64,000 nt of DNA from JBJXHN01 sp046233135. Its GTDB lineage: Bacteria > Pseudomonadota > Alphaproteobacteria > Rhodospirillales > Rhodospirillaceae. The stretch covers positions 558,001 through 622,000 of the forward strand of contig JBJXHN010000001.1 of assembly GCA_046233135.1 (NCBI GenBank). The letters run 5' to 3'. Shown piece by piece: positions 24,517-34,276 of the stretch. The translations under genes were made by a program, and so were the position numbers. The notes beneath the pieces are model-generated. The model worked only from the letters and a program-made list of their open reading frames with translations, made no database searches and was not told the origin of the DNA. Position 1 is the stretch's first letter; each line of letters begins with the position of its first letter.

Positions 24517-26838
24517 CTACACCTGATAGCTGGGTGCCATCTGGCCGGCCTTGCAACGATTGGCCGGGAAATGGATCGAGACGACCGTACCGATTCCCGG
24601 CGTGCTGTTCAGGCCAAGCGTCGCACCGTGCAATTCAGCCAGACGCTTGGCGATGGGCAGCCCCAGCCCCGTGCCTTCCTGCCCCCGCACATAGGGGTTG
24701 GTATCCACCTGACCGAAGGGGGTCAGGGCCAGTTCCATTTCCTCCGGAGTCATGCCGATCCCGGAATCCCGCACCGACAGCACCAGGCCGCCATCCGCAG
24801 TCCGTTCGGCCAGGATCACCACTTCGCCGCCAGAGGGGGTGAACTTGATCGCATTGGACAGAAGATTGAGCAGGATCTGCTTGATGCGCAAGGGATCTCC
24901 ATGCACCACGATCGGGTCGGGGCCGTCCAGTTCGCTGCGCAGGGTCACGCTCTGCTGCTCCGCCCGCTGCCGCATCAGGCGCATGACCGAAGCGGTGCAG
25001 GCGACCATCTCGACCCCTTCTTCCGAGACCTGCAGCTTGCCGGCCTCCACCTTGGTCAGATCCAGAATATCGGAAATCAGGCTGAGCAAATGCTGGCCGC
25101 TTTCCAGGATGTTGGCGGCATATTCCTGATAGTGCGCATTGGCCAGGGGTCCGTGAACCCCCAGGCACATGGCATCGGAATAGCCGAGAATGGCGTTCAG
25201 CGGGGTCCGCAGTTCGTGACTCATATTGGCGAGGAACTCGCTTTTGGCCTGGTTGGCCAATTCCGCCTGTTCCTTCGCGGTCAGCAGTTCCTCGGTCCGC
25301 TCGGCCACGCGGCGTTCCAGCTCTTCCCGGGCCGACTCCCGGGCCGCGTCGCGGACCCGGCGTTCGGTAACATCCTGGGCGCTGGCGTAGATATCATTGG
25401 GTCCGGGCATATAGGTCGCCGTCCACGACAGCCAGCGGTACCGGCCATCGGAATCGCGCATGCGGTTGGTAAAATCGCTCAACCCCAGGCCGGCACGCAC
25501 CCGCTCCAGGGCCAGCAGGGTTTCCTCCCGATCCTCCGGATGGACCAGGGCAATGGCTTCCATCCCGACCAGATCGTCCGCCTTGTAACCAAGCACCCGC
25601 ATCCAGCTGCGGTTCATCCGGCGGAAGTCGTTGTTGCGGTCGATGATGCACATCAGGTGTTCGGGCAATTCGAAGAACTGCTCCAGACCCTGCTCCGCCT
25701 CCTGTCGCCGATCCCGCTGATTCAGCACGAAGGCGAACAGGATCAGCGAAGCCATTGACCCCAAACCGAAAGGCACCAGGGCCTGAACCAGCAGCCATTG
25801 ATAGGCGCTGCTGTCCGCCGGCTGACCATGCAGCAGGAACCAACGCCCGGCCACTTCGAACGACAGGGCATAGTGGCGCGGCAGCAGGGAGTTGCGCGGC
25901 GGGGGAATTTCATCCGGACGCTCGACGATCTGATCGGCGAAGCCGCTGCGCCGGGCGGTGGTGTCGGCGAATACGAGCTGGCGGGTCTGGCCGTCCACCA
26001 GAACCACCGACACATTATCGCCAGGCACGGATACCAGCGGACTCAGGCCCCTGTACATGGGGGCAAAGGAAATATGGGTGGCGACAACACCCAGGACCGC
26101 ATCCCGCCGCTGCGCCTGGGTGGCCCGGGGGGCGGTGCGGGCATACACGGGGGTAAGGGCAACCGTTTCCCAGGCGCCGTCGACCGACCGCGCCGGCTGC
26201 GGTGTCGACAGCCGGGAGACCCCGCTGTCGATGGCCACCTGTGCGGCCCTTTGAAGAACCGGGTCCCGCCAAAGATCGAATCCCGACAAGTGCTCGAAGC
26301 CCACCAGGGGCGCGTAATCGAGGATCGGGAACGCCAGATCCGTACCGAGACCGCTTTCCCCGCTCTCTCCGTCTTGCGGCGCCTGCGGATCGGCGTTGAA
26401 AGGTGCATAGCCCAACTGCGCCCGGCTCCGGTCTGCGGCCACCAGCCGGGCGAAAGCGTCCAGCTGACCAGCGGCGACCTTGGGTGCCCAGGCAATGGAG
26501 GTGATCCCCCGGTACGATTCCAGGACATGGGCCTCGCGGATGAAAACCTGGAACGTGGCGGGGGCATTGAGGCTGCCGCTCAGTTGATTGGCGGCCACGA
26601 CCTCGGCCGCATCCAGGGTCAGGCGCAATTCATGCTGGATGTGGTGGCGGATGTGGGAAATCTGACTATCGAACGTGTCAAAGGCCGTATCCCGCAGCAA
26701 GGCCGCATGCCACAGAGTCACCGCGGCCGTGACGGTCAGGCCTCCAGCCAGGGCGAACCACGCGGACACCGAGCCGGTTTCCCGCCTGCGCCTCGCCTCT
26801 CGTCCTTTTGCTCCATCTGTCTGTGCCGGATCGGCCAT
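24517..26838 (-). CDS. CHASE-PAS sensor histidine kinase
   Basis: A 773-residue membrane kinase. The first helix is near residues 26-46 (WFALAGGLTVTAAVTLWHAALL). A large periplasmic CHASE domain (about 70-320; VFIREAHVLESYRGITSIAWAPKV, and LSFEVAGRWFLLHGQ) is closed by a second helix (LLVQALVPFGLGSMASLILFAFVLN). A PAS domain follows (MCIIDRNNDFRRMNRSWMRVLGY), then a coiled coil, HisKA (FLANMSHELRTPLNAILGYSD) and HATPase (NLLSNAIKFTPSGG, DSGIGMTPEE, GTGLGLPIAKRLAELHGATL). CHASE domains bind small ligands. No response regulator is adjacent. Confidence 0.93.
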   Translation of the reverse strand: MADPAQTDGAKGREARRRRETGSVSAWFALAGGLTVTAAVTLWHAALLRDTAFDTFDSQISHIRHHIQHELRLTLDAAEVVAANQLSGSLNAPATFQVFIREAHVLESYRGITSIAWAPKVAAGQLDAFARLVAADRSRAQLGYAPFNADPQAPQDGESGESGLGTDLAFPILDYAPLVGFEHLSGFDLWRDPVLQRAAQVAIDSGVSRLSTPQPARSVDGAWETVALTPVYARTAPRATQAQRRDAVLGVVATHISFAPMYRGLSPLVSVPGDNVSVVLVDGQTRQLVFADTTARRSGFADQIVERPDEIPPPRNSLLPRHYALSFEVAGRWFLLHGQPADSSAYQWLLVQALVPFGLGSMASLILFAFVLNQRDRRQEAEQGLEQFFELPEHLMCIIDRNNDFRRMNRSWMRVLGYKADDLVGMEAIALVHPEDREETLLALERVRAGLGLSDFTNRMRDSDGRYRWLSWTATYMPGPNDIYASAQDVTERRVRDAARESAREELERRVAERTEELLTAKEQAELANQAKSEFLANMSHELRTPLNAILGYSDAMCLGVHGPLANAHYQEYAANILESGQHLLSLISDILDLTKVEAGKLQVSEEGVEMVACTASVMRLMRQRAEQQSVTLRSELDGPDPIVVHGDPLRIKQILLNLLSNAIKFTPSGGEVVILAERTADGGLVLSVRDSGIGMTPEEMELALTPFGQVDTNPYVRGQEGTGLGLPIAKRLAELHGATLGLNSTPGIGTVVSIHFPANRCKAGQMAPSYQV

Positions 26839-26965
26839 GCCCGGTCACCACTCCCGATAGTCCCCAAAAGACGTTTGCGGATCCACCTCCTATTATACCG
26901 TTTTTGGTAGTCCCCTACACCACTCAAGTTTTCCCGGTCTCACCAAAATGGTGGGCCGGCCAGCC

Positions 26966-27670
26966 TCAATCCCCGCAAGACTCCCGTAAGGTCTGAAGCC
27001 CAACAGGCAGAGTGGCGCCGGCCGGAACATCCTTGGCTGCTTGCGGCTCTCCGATTCGAACCCCGATGGGAATGACCCCGGCCCAGATGTCGCTCCCCAA
27101 GTCTTCCGGATCATCAACGGGAGCGCCATCCCGTACCTTCAGGGATGCTTGATCCAGCGGCAGGGCCAGAACGGCGGTACCCTTCAGCTCCTTCTCGGTC
27201 ATCGGCCGGCATTCGTCCCAGCGCCGGGGCAGGACGGCGTCGGTGATCCGGGCCAGGGCCGCTTCCTTCTCCACCGGATCGTCCACCAGCGTCGCCGCCC
27301 CCATCACCATGACCGAGCGGTAGTTCAACGAGTGATGGAAGGCGCTGCGGGCCACCACGATGCCGTCCAGACGGGTCACGGTCAGACACATGGGCATGGG
27401 GCCACTGCGCCCCGCCAGGGCCATCCGCGCCGCCGGCGAACCGTGCAGATACAAGGTATTGCCGATCCGCCCATAGACCATGGGGATACAGGCCGGACCC
27501 TGGGGAGTGGCGAAGGCCACATGGGCGAGGCTTTCCCCGTCGAGCAGGGCCTCGATAGCGGCCCGCTCGTGAGAGCCCCGTTCCGGATGGCGCTTCAGGC
27601 GGGTCAGCGGCCCTTCAAGGGATGAAGAGGGTTCGGACGCGGACATAGGCTCAGACATGGACGCAGACAT
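26966..27670 (-). CDS. Pyridoxamine 5'-phosphate oxidase-like flavoprotein
   Basis: A 234-residue protein of the PNPOx-like FMN-binding split barrel type: HVAFATPQGPACIPMVYGRIGNTLYLHGSPAARM, CLTVTRLDGIVVARSAFHHSLNYRSVMVMG, and LPLDQASLKVRDG. ATG 27670 follows GGGAGA. The first 20 residues are an odd repeat (MSASMSEPMSASEPSSS). It is divergent from a MocR regulator, a common pairing for such genes. Function could be cofactor or small-molecule oxidoreduction. Confidence 0.82.
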   Translation of the reverse strand: MSASMSEPMSASEPSSSLEGPLTRLKRHPERGSHERAAIEALLDGESLAHVAFATPQGPACIPMVYGRIGNTLYLHGSPAARMALAGRSGPMPMCLTVTRLDGIVVARSAFHHSLNYRSVMVMGAATLVDDPVEKEAALARITDAVLPRRWDECRPMTEKELKGTAVLALPLDQASLKVRDGAPVDDPEDLGSDIWAGVIPIGVRIGEPQAAKDVPAGATLPVGLQTLRESCGD

Positions 27671-27795
27671 GGGCGGACTCTCCCTGCAAGGCGATGCATG
27701 GTTGATCGGCTTTTCGCAACGAAATCCCGTTGCCGGGGTCGGATTGGTGTAGGCTGGAAAAGTGGTCGTTGAAAGAGCCACTTTGGAGGCTTTTG

Positions 27796-29340
27796 ATGGA
27801 ACCAATTTTGTCTCTGGATGGCGACGGTCCCCTTCACCTGCGCCTCGCCGAAGCCCTCCGCCGGCAGGTATTGCAGGGGCTGATGACGCCGGGCACCGCC
27901 CTGCCCGCCACCCGCCGGCTGGCCAGGGACCTGGGCTGTGCCCGCAATACGGTGATCGCCGCCTATGACCAGTTGAAGGCGGAAGGCTATGTGGAGGCCC
28001 GCGGAGGCTCGGCCCACCGCATCGCAGCCGCCCTGCCGCCGCCTCAGGACGCCGGATCCCCCGCCAGCCCTGTAGCGGCACCATTGCCGGCGGAAGAAAC
28101 GCCCGGCACCGTCCCGGCCGCCGCTCCACTGGCCGCCCCCCTGTCCACCTATGGCCGCCGCCTCAGCGGGGGCGGGCTCGGCGGTCCTCTGTCCCTTCCC
28201 GCTGGTCCCGGGCGGGCTTTGCGGATCGATTTCCGCTATGGCCATCCGGATCTGGAGGCGTTTCCTGCCGCGGCCTGGCGCCGTTGCGTGCTGGCCGCTC
28301 TGGACCGGGGCAGGCGCGGCCCGGACAGGCTCGGCTACCAGGACCCGGCCGGCGACCCGGCCCTTCGGGGGATCCTGGCCGATCACTTGCGGCGCACCCG
28401 GGGGATCGACCCCAGGAGCCGGGAGGTGATCATCGTCAACGGGTCCCAGCAGGGGCTGGATCTGGCGTTGCGCGTGATCGCCGATCCCGGCGACCGGGTG
28501 GCGGCGGAAGACCCTGCATACAACGGCTTGGCCGGCAGTCTGGAAGCGCAGGGATATCATCTGCTGCCCGTGCCGGTGGATGATCAGGGGTTGGATCCGG
28601 CGCTGTTGCCGGCGGCCGACGTTCGCCTGGTTTGCGTCACCCCCTCTCACCAGTTTCCCACCGGGGTGGTCACGCCCTTGCGGCGCCGGCTGGACCTGCT
28701 GGCCTGGGCCAGGGCGGCGGGAGCCTGGGTGCTGGAAGACGACTACGACCGGGAGTTCCGCTACAGCGGCCCGCCGGTCATGGCCCTGGCCGGCGCGGAC
28801 CAGGACGGTCGGGTGATCCATGTGGGCGGGTTTTCAAAGGCTTTGTTCCCGTCCCTGAGACTTGGCTTCCTGTCCGTACCGGCCCCCCTGTTCCCCCTAC
28901 TGCGCGATGCCCGCCGTCTTGCCGACCGCCACGGCCCGGCCTTGGAACAGCGGGCACTGGCCCTGTTTTTCGAATGCGGTGCCTTCGATCGCCTGCTGCG
29001 CCGCCGGCGCGGGCAATATGCCGCCCGCCGGCAGGCTCTGGTGGATGCTTTGGCGGCCACCTTCGGGAACCGGGTGGCGGTGACCGGCGATCAGGCCGGC
29101 ACCCATCTGGTGGCCTGGTTCCCCGGCCTGTCCGTCGCCGCCATGGAAGCCTGGGCAACCCGGGCGCGAGACGCGGGGATCGGGGTGCAGACCGTCGCAC
29201 CCTTCTTTCGTGGTCCCCCCAGGTCAGGCATGCTGCTGGGCTTTGCCGGCCTTTCCCCGGACGCCTTGACCGAGGGGGTCGGCGCCCTCGCCACCCTTGC
29301 ACCCCCGGATCAGGAACAGGACCCAAGCCCTTCGGGATAA
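27796..29340 (+). CDS. MocR/PdxR-type transcriptional regulator
   Basis: A 514-residue fusion. The N-terminal GntR winged helix runs from about 10 to 80 (PLHLRLAEALRRQVLQGLMTPG, LPATRRLARDLGCARNTVIAAYDQLKAEGYV). A fold-I aminotransferase domain follows (VIIVNGSQQGLDLALRVIADPGD, AEDPAYNG, VLEDDYDREFRY, VGGFSKALFPSLRLGF with the PLP lysine). MocR proteins sense PLP and often control vitamin B6 genes. ATG 27796 has GGAGG seven bases before it. It probably regulates the divergent PNPOx-like gene. The 3' end overlaps the next convergent gene by 31 bases. Confidence 0.92.
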   Translation: MEPILSLDGDGPLHLRLAEALRRQVLQGLMTPGTALPATRRLARDLGCARNTVIAAYDQLKAEGYVEARGGSAHRIAAALPPPQDAGSPASPVAAPLPAEETPGTVPAAAPLAAPLSTYGRRLSGGGLGGPLSLPAGPGRALRIDFRYGHPDLEAFPAAAWRRCVLAALDRGRRGPDRLGYQDPAGDPALRGILADHLRRTRGIDPRSREVIIVNGSQQGLDLALRVIADPGDRVAAEDPAYNGLAGSLEAQGYHLLPVPVDDQGLDPALLPAADVRLVCVTPSHQFPTGVVTPLRRRLDLLAWARAAGAWVLEDDYDREFRYSGPPVMALAGADQDGRVIHVGGFSKALFPSLRLGFLSVPAPLFPLLRDARRLADRHGPALEQRALALFFECGAFDRLLRRRRGQYAARRQALVDALAATFGNRVAVTGDQAGTHLVAWFPGLSVAAMEAWATRARDAGIGVQTVAPFFRGPPRSGMLLGFAGLSPDALTEGVGALATLAPPDQEQDPSPSG

Positions 29341-30977
29341 ACGGTGAAGATCATCGACATTGGATCCACCAAGTCCAGCGGGCCGCGAACCGGATGGCGC
29401 ATTTCGGTCAGCGCGTCTGGGGACTCCGGCAAAGCCGCCGCATCCCCTCCCAAGCGCTCGATCAGGTGGCGACGGATCGCGGCCCAGGACTCCTCCGGCC
29501 GGCGCGGATCTACTAGGAGAAGGCACCCGGTACCGGCCGTCGCTTCCGGCGGCAGGGGGCGGTGGTCGGGTTCTTCGGTCCATTGCAAGGCACTACCGGG
29601 AAACGCTCCGAGCAGGTTGGATCCCCAGTCAAGCTGGCTGGCAACGATGGTACCGCCTTCGAAGCCCGCGGCCCGCACGTCGTCCACCATCGCCCCGACC
29701 GGGCGCTCCGTCAGGCAGCGGTCGCAATAGGCGCTGCGGAGCAGGGCTTGGTTGACCAGCACGCCCCCGCCGATCAGCGTGGCCGTGAGAGTCAGGCCGA
29801 GGGCGAACCGGCGGCGCTGGGGCTCGGGCGGGCGGATGGCAGAGAGACGCAGGGCCGTCCACAAGGGTACGGCCAGGGCGGCGGGCATCAGGTAGTGCTC
29901 CCGCAGCCGGGTGCCGCCGAAGGCCAGCACCACCATCGAGGCAAGAGCGAACGCCACGATCATGTAAACCCACAGGAAACGCCGCCAGGGCCGGCCGGGA
30001 TCCTCCGGCGCCGACTCCGGGAGCGGTTGATCTCCCCGCCAACGCTTGACCGGCAGGATCGCCGGCGCCAGCACGGCGGCCAGCAGCAGCACGGTGCCGG
30101 CCCCGACCACCGGGTCGGCCCAGGCATTGCGCAGGATATCCACGCCGTGGGCCGTCAGCCGGGAGAGCAGATCCGTCCCCCCGTCTCCGCCGGGCGCGCC
30201 GACCAGTTCGGGCATATCGTCGGTCAGGGTGCGCGGCCGGGTCAGCTGCCAGACCAGATGGGGCCCCGCCATCACCAGGGGAATGGCCAGAGCCGGAAGG
30301 GTGTGCCGCCATTGGACGATCCGCCCCCGCAGCACCGGATGGGTCATGGCGGCCGCCAGAAGCGCCAGGGCGAACAGGGCGAAGCTGTACTTCGACAAGG
30401 CCCCCAGCCCCAGCGCCACCCCCACCAGCACCCAGCTGAGCGGCCCGGCACCGGGTCTGCCCAGCCGCACCAGGGTCCACAAGGTGAACAGGGTGGCTGT
30501 AACCAAAGTCAGGCTATGGGTCAGATTGATCATCATCTGCATGCCGAACAGCACGCTGGCCAGCAGGCCCAGAACCGCGACTCCGCCGGCGAAGCGGTCA
30601 CCGCCGCTGGCCTCCCGGGCTATCAGCCAGACCAGCCAGAGGGACAGGGCGATCTGGACCTCACGGATCAGGCCATAGACGGCCGGAGACGCCCCCAGGA
30701 TCTCTTGCAAGGCCAGGGCGATCCAGTTGTGGAGGGGGGGCTGCTGGCGATCGTAGCCCAGCGCCCAGCCCTGCCCCCAGAATACGCTTTCCAGCTCGTC
30801 CCGGGGCAAGCCGGTATAGACCCAGGCATGAAGAGCGAGGTGCAGCCCCAGCAGCACGCCGACGGCCAGCGTCATGCCCCAGGGAGAGGCCAGGACCCTT
30901 GGTGCTTTGCCACCGAGCGCACCCAGGGTCTCCGCGGCGGGCAACAGAGAGCGAAAGGACAAGGCAAAACGGGACAT
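29310..30977 (-). CDS. Family-39 membrane glycosyltransferase (ArnT/PMT-like)
   Basis: A 555-residue protein with about ten membrane helices. The first large loop has the acidic catalytic region of the GT-C family (YTGLPRDELESVFWGQGWALGYDRQQPPLHNWIALAL). In ArnT-like enzymes the Asp/Glu here act with a polyprenyl-linked donor. Later helices include LVWLIAREASGGDRFAGG and WVLVGVALGLGALSKYSFALF. It would add a sugar to lipid A, protein or polysaccharide at the periplasmic face. Start ATG 30977 follows AAGG. The C-terminal domain is soluble, as in related enzymes. Confidence 0.88.
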   Translation of the reverse strand: MSRFALSFRSLLPAAETLGALGGKAPRVLASPWGMTLAVGVLLGLHLALHAWVYTGLPRDELESVFWGQGWALGYDRQQPPLHNWIALALQEILGASPAVYGLIREVQIALSLWLVWLIAREASGGDRFAGGVAVLGLLASVLFGMQMMINLTHSLTLVTATLFTLWTLVRLGRPGAGPLSWVLVGVALGLGALSKYSFALFALALLAAAMTHPVLRGRIVQWRHTLPALAIPLVMAGPHLVWQLTRPRTLTDDMPELVGAPGGDGGTDLLSRLTAHGVDILRNAWADPVVGAGTVLLLAAVLAPAILPVKRWRGDQPLPESAPEDPGRPWRRFLWVYMIVAFALASMVVLAFGGTRLREHYLMPAALAVPLWTALRLSAIRPPEPQRRRFALGLTLTATLIGGGVLVNQALLRSAYCDRCLTERPVGAMVDDVRAAGFEGGTIVASQLDWGSNLLGAFPGSALQWTEEPDHRPLPPEATAGTGCLLLVDPRRPEESWAAIRRHLIERLGGDAAALPESPDALTEMRHPVRGPLDLVDPMSMIFTVYPEGLGSCS

Positions 30978-31106
30978 AAGTGGGCCTTCCGAAGGGTGGA
31001 GCACGGACACGTTTAAAATCGCCGGGCAAATGCCGGGTGGATCATTGACGGGCGGCGATGGTGGGTTTATGTCCGAGGGATCGGAAAAAGGCAAAGGGCC
31101 GCTGGC

Positions 31107-31763
31107 ATGGATGTCCAGGTCGTCTTCGACGCCGCCTGTCCCTGGTGCTTCATTGGCAAGCGCCGGTTGGAACGTGCGCTGGAGGAACGGCCGGAGATCC
31201 GCCCTCACCGTTCCTGGCGGCCGTTTCTCCTGAACCCGGACATGCCGCGCCAGGGCATGGACCGGCGGGTCTACGTGGAACGCAAGTTCGGCGGTCCTCA
31301 GCGGGCCCGGCGCATGCTGGAAGCTGCCGAAAGTGCGGGACGCATGGTGGGCATCAACTTCCGGTTCGATCTGATCCGCCGTACCCCCAACACCATCGAC
31401 GCCCACCGGCTGGTGCGGCTGTCCCGGGATCCGGTGCAGCAGGACACGCTAATTGAGGCGCTGTTCCAGGCCTATTTCATGGAAGGCCGGGATATCGGTG
31501 ATGTTGACGTCCTGGCAGACGTGGGCGCCGATCAGGGCATGGACCCGGCCCGGGTGCGGGACCACCTCGCCACCGAGATGGATGTTCAGGCCATTCACGC
31601 GGAAAACAGCCGGGCACACGCCATGGGCATGACCGGCGTGCCGGGGTTCGTGTTCAACGGGATGTATGCGATTGCCGGGGCCCAGGAACCGGCGATTTTC
31701 CTGCGTATGGTCGATCTGGCCCTGGAAACCCAGGTGGCCGTTCCCGTGACCAACGGCGTCTGA
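31107..31763 (+). CDS. DsbA/FrnE-family oxidoreductase
   Basis: A 218-residue thioredoxin-fold protein with an N-terminal CPWC motif (VVFDAACPWCFIGKRRLERAL). The family helical insertion and the cis-Pro region GMTGVPGFVFNGMYAIAGAQ follow. It matches the FrnE/2-hydroxychromene-2-carboxylate isomerase group of cytoplasmic DsbA-like proteins. There is no signal peptide. The exact substrate is not visible. Its end is near a strong bidirectional terminator. Confidence 0.87.
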   Translation: MDVQVVFDAACPWCFIGKRRLERALEERPEIRPHRSWRPFLLNPDMPRQGMDRRVYVERKFGGPQRARRMLEAAESAGRMVGINFRFDLIRRTPNTIDAHRLVRLSRDPVQQDTLIEALFQAYFMEGRDIGDVDVLADVGADQGMDPARVRDHLATEMDVQAIHAENSRAHAMGMTGVPGFVFNGMYAIAGAQEPAIFLRMVDLALETQVAVPVTNGV

Positions 31764-31774
31764 GTCCGGACGGA

Positions 31775-31805
31775 ACGATGGGGCAGGATCCCCCTGCCCC
31801 ATCGT
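31775..31805. terminator. Bidirectional terminator hairpin
   Basis: ACGATGGGGCAGG (31775-31787) pairs perfectly with CCTGCCCCATCGT (31793-31805), a 13-bp stem with a five-base loop. It is followed by CCTTTAG on the plus strand. It separates the convergent DsbA-like and FG-GAP repeat genes. Confidence 0.8.
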
Positions 31806-31821
31806 CCTTTAGCGAGCTCGA

Positions 31822-33147
31822 TCACGTCACCAGCACGTAGTTGTTGTCGATCGCCCCCACGACCGACGACGTGGCCGTGCCGCCGTCCATGTACCAGACC
31901 GTCACCAGATTGCTGGAGGAGTCCCGCCAGGCGATATCGGCGCGACCGTCGCCGTTGTAGTCGCCGAACCCTTCAAGTTCCATGGTATCTTCCGTGGAGG
32001 TGGACAGGAGATTCCCGGTGGAATTGCTGCCGTCCATCAGCCAGTTCACCACCATGCCGGTCGTGCTGTGGCGCCAGAGCAGATCCTCGCTGCCCGATCC
32101 GTCGAAGTCCGCCCCGCCCAACAGCTCCCAGCTGTCATCGACCGTCCCGATATAGGAACCGCTGATGTCCCCGAAACTTCTTGAGCTGCCAACAAAGGTT
32201 GCCCACTGCACAACATCTTTTGTGGCGGAGTTCCGGAACAGGATGTCGTCGGTGCCATTGCCGTCGAAATCCTGCATCCCCAGGACCACCCAGTTGTCTC
32301 CTGGATTACCACGGTTCATTTCATACGGCACGCCTTGTGAACTTTGATAAAACCACTGCACAATAATTCCGTTTTCCCTGTGGCGAAACAATATATCCGC
32401 TTTACCGTCTTCATTCATGTCGCCGATTCCGAGAACATTCCATTCATTCCCGAGCGGAAGCCCGTTTATCTGAGTGCGATCGCCACCCGTCGTGGCTGTG
32501 TCACCGGAATAGACATAGAGGAATTTTGAGTCCGTGCCCGTGGGAACACTGATGAAAATATCTTCCCGATTGTCGCCATCAAAATCCCCATGGCCGACAT
32601 AGCTCGCACTGGACATGTCCACGCTGTAGGTCGAAGCGGCGCTGTCGTCTGCCGTGCCGGCAGCCCGGAACTGAATTCCTTCACTGGAAGAAGCCATGAC
32701 GACCACGTAATCGGCCATCAGGTCCGTCGGCTCGCCGACCGCATTGGCTGAGGAGTGGTTGTAGAAGGATGTATCGATAATCGATACACCCGCGGTCGAC
32801 GTCAAACTGGTTGGACTATTGATCAATGAGGCAAAGACATTCCCGCTTTCGACTTCCCAGACCAGATCGGTAGCTGACGTATCGCTTCCCACATACCGCC
32901 AGTAAAAATCGGACCGGCTGTTCGCATTATAGCTACCGGTTCCGATATTCATCAAAGCCAGTTGGGAGTTGATCGTAAAGTCGGCGAATTCGAAAGACCC
33001 CACGTCATAGGCGACAACCGTTCCATCCCGACCGTCCACCGTATCCTCAAGGTATATCCGCTCGCCATCCTGCACTGTAATCAGGTATTCCGAGCGATTT
33101 CCAGACAGGGTGATGCTATCGACACCCGAGTACACCGTTTCAGCCAT
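31822..33147 (-). CDS. FG-GAP/VCBS repeat protein, probably exported
   Basis: A 441-residue protein. The first 55 residues (VDSITLSGNRSEYLITVQDG, GRDGTVVAYDVGSFEFADFTI) resemble the strand module seen in RTX-type secreted proteins. From about residue 190 there are repeated FG-GAP calcium motifs (DFDGDNREDIFIS, DMNEDGKADILFRH, DFDGNGTDDILFRN, DFDGSGSEDLLWRH, DYNGDGRADIAWRD) that would build a beta-propeller with Ca2+ loops. No signal peptide is seen, so type I secretion is possible. Start ATG 33147 has GGGGAGAG upstream. The gene is somewhat AT-richer than its neighbours. Confidence 0.85.
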   Translation of the reverse strand: MAETVYSGVDSITLSGNRSEYLITVQDGERIYLEDTVDGRDGTVVAYDVGSFEFADFTINSQLALMNIGTGSYNANSRSDFYWRYVGSDTSATDLVWEVESGNVFASLINSPTSLTSTAGVSIIDTSFYNHSSANAVGEPTDLMADYVVVMASSSEGIQFRAAGTADDSAASTYSVDMSSASYVGHGDFDGDNREDIFISVPTGTDSKFLYVYSGDTATTGGDRTQINGLPLGNEWNVLGIGDMNEDGKADILFRHRENGIIVQWFYQSSQGVPYEMNRGNPGDNWVVLGMQDFDGNGTDDILFRNSATKDVVQWATFVGSSRSFGDISGSYIGTVDDSWELLGGADFDGSGSEDLLWRHSTTGMVVNWLMDGSNSTGNLLSTSTEDTMELEGFGDYNGDGRADIAWRDSSSNLVTVWYMDGGTATSSVVGAIDNNYVLVT

Positions 33148-33464
33148 GCCACTCTCCCCTTGTACAGTCCGCAGTGCTCCGCGAGATCCGGGCAACAGGC
33201 CCCAGAAAACCGGACCATTTTTACAGCCAAAGACGAATAATCAACCCTTGAGCAATTTTCTACAAAAATTTCCCTATAAAATATACATATGAATTTGCCA
33301 TTGGGTTATTCAAAGCCACGGCCTGCCAGGCTGGACCGCCTGCGGTCACATTCTGTCATCAACGGATTCGTATAATACTCTGGAGGTCGGTTGGTTCCCC
33401 GGCTGCGCCCCGGGCGCGTACCGTTGGGGGGATATCAGACACTGCGGAAAGAGCCTGTCGTCCC

Positions 33465-33508
33465 CCCAAAAAGAAATTCCCGCGAAAGCGGTATCGCTTT
33501 CGCGGAAA
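33465..33508 (-). terminator. Terminator after ssb
   Basis: CGCGAAAGCG and CGCTTTCGCG (33481-33490 and 33495-33504) form a 10-bp stem with a four-base loop, extended by one C-G pair. On the minus strand it is followed by AATTTCTTTTT. It ends ssb transcription. The remaining 33148-33464 stretch holds no gene I can support. Confidence 0.85.
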
Positions 33509-33533
33509 CATGAAGCCACGCTATCAGAGGGAC

Positions 33534-34121
33534 CTAGAACGGAATTTCGTCGTCCAGATCGGCCGGACCGCTACCGCCACCCTGGCCGCTGCCGCCCGGA
33601 CCCCGGGACGGACCCGGCCCGGTATCCCAGCCTCCGCCCTGGCCGCCGCCACCGTAGCCGCCGCCGTAATCCCCCCCATAGCCGGGGTCTTGATCGTAGC
33701 CACCGCCACCACCGCCGCCGTAGCCGCCACCCTGGCCGCCGCCGCTACGGCCCCCGCCACCGCCACCGCCACCCGGACTGTCGAGCATGGCCATTTCCGC
33801 CTGCGGTCCCTGCAGCACCACTTCGGTGCTGTAGCGGTCCTGGCCGGACTGGTCCTGCCACTTGCGGGTTTGGAGCTTGCCGCAGAGGTAAACCTTCGAG
33901 CCCTTGCGCAGATAGCGTTCGGCGATGTCGGCCAGCGGACCGAAGATGGCGACGCTGTGCCATTCCGTCCGTTCGCGCCGTTCGCCGGACGCCCGGTCGT
34001 TCCAGGTTTCCGACGTGGCGATGCGCAGGTTGGTCACCTTGCCGCCGTTCTGGAAGGAACGGGTTTCCGGGTCCCGACCCAGGTTGCCAATCAGAATGAC
34101 CTTGTTAACCGACCCAGCCAT
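33534..34121 (-). CDS. ssb: Single-stranded DNA-binding protein
   Basis: A 195-residue SSB. The OB-fold occupies residues 1-112 (MAGSVNKVILIGNLGRDPE, WNDRASGERRERTEWHSVAIFG, SKVYLCGKLQTRKWQDQSG). A long glycine-rich linker with Tyr/Gln/Asp follows, ending in the partner-binding tip DLDDEIPF. This tip recruits replication and repair proteins. The linker is longer than in E. coli. uvrA lies some 6 kb away, so it is not the usual direct neighbour. Confidence 0.97.
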   Translation of the reverse strand: MAGSVNKVILIGNLGRDPETRSFQNGGKVTNLRIATSETWNDRASGERRERTEWHSVAIFGPLADIAERYLRKGSKVYLCGKLQTRKWQDQSGQDRYSTEVVLQGPQAEMAMLDSPGGGGGGGGRSGGGQGGGYGGGGGGGYDQDPGYGGDYGGGYGGGGQGGGWDTGPGPSRGPGGSGQGGGSGPADLDDEIPF

Positions 34122-34209
34122 GGTGTCCTCAGTGTCCTTGTCGAAAATGCGGCGCCCACTTTAACGGGTGCCGCCAAAAAGGAAACCCCCCGGCATCGGC
34201 CGGCGGGGG

Positions 34210-34252
34210 AAAAGCAGCCGGGGTCCGGGAGCACCCTGCCCCCGGACCCCGG
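34210..34252 (-). terminator. Terminator after livK
   Basis: A 12-bp perfect stem (34218-34229 with 34241-34252, CCGGGGTCCGGG/CCCGGACCCCGG) is followed on the minus strand by TGCTTTT. It lies about 25 bases beyond the stop of the solute-binding protein gene and would end the liv operon transcript. Confidence 0.8.
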
Positions 34253-34276
34253 CCAGACCCAAATCCGATCTGGGAC

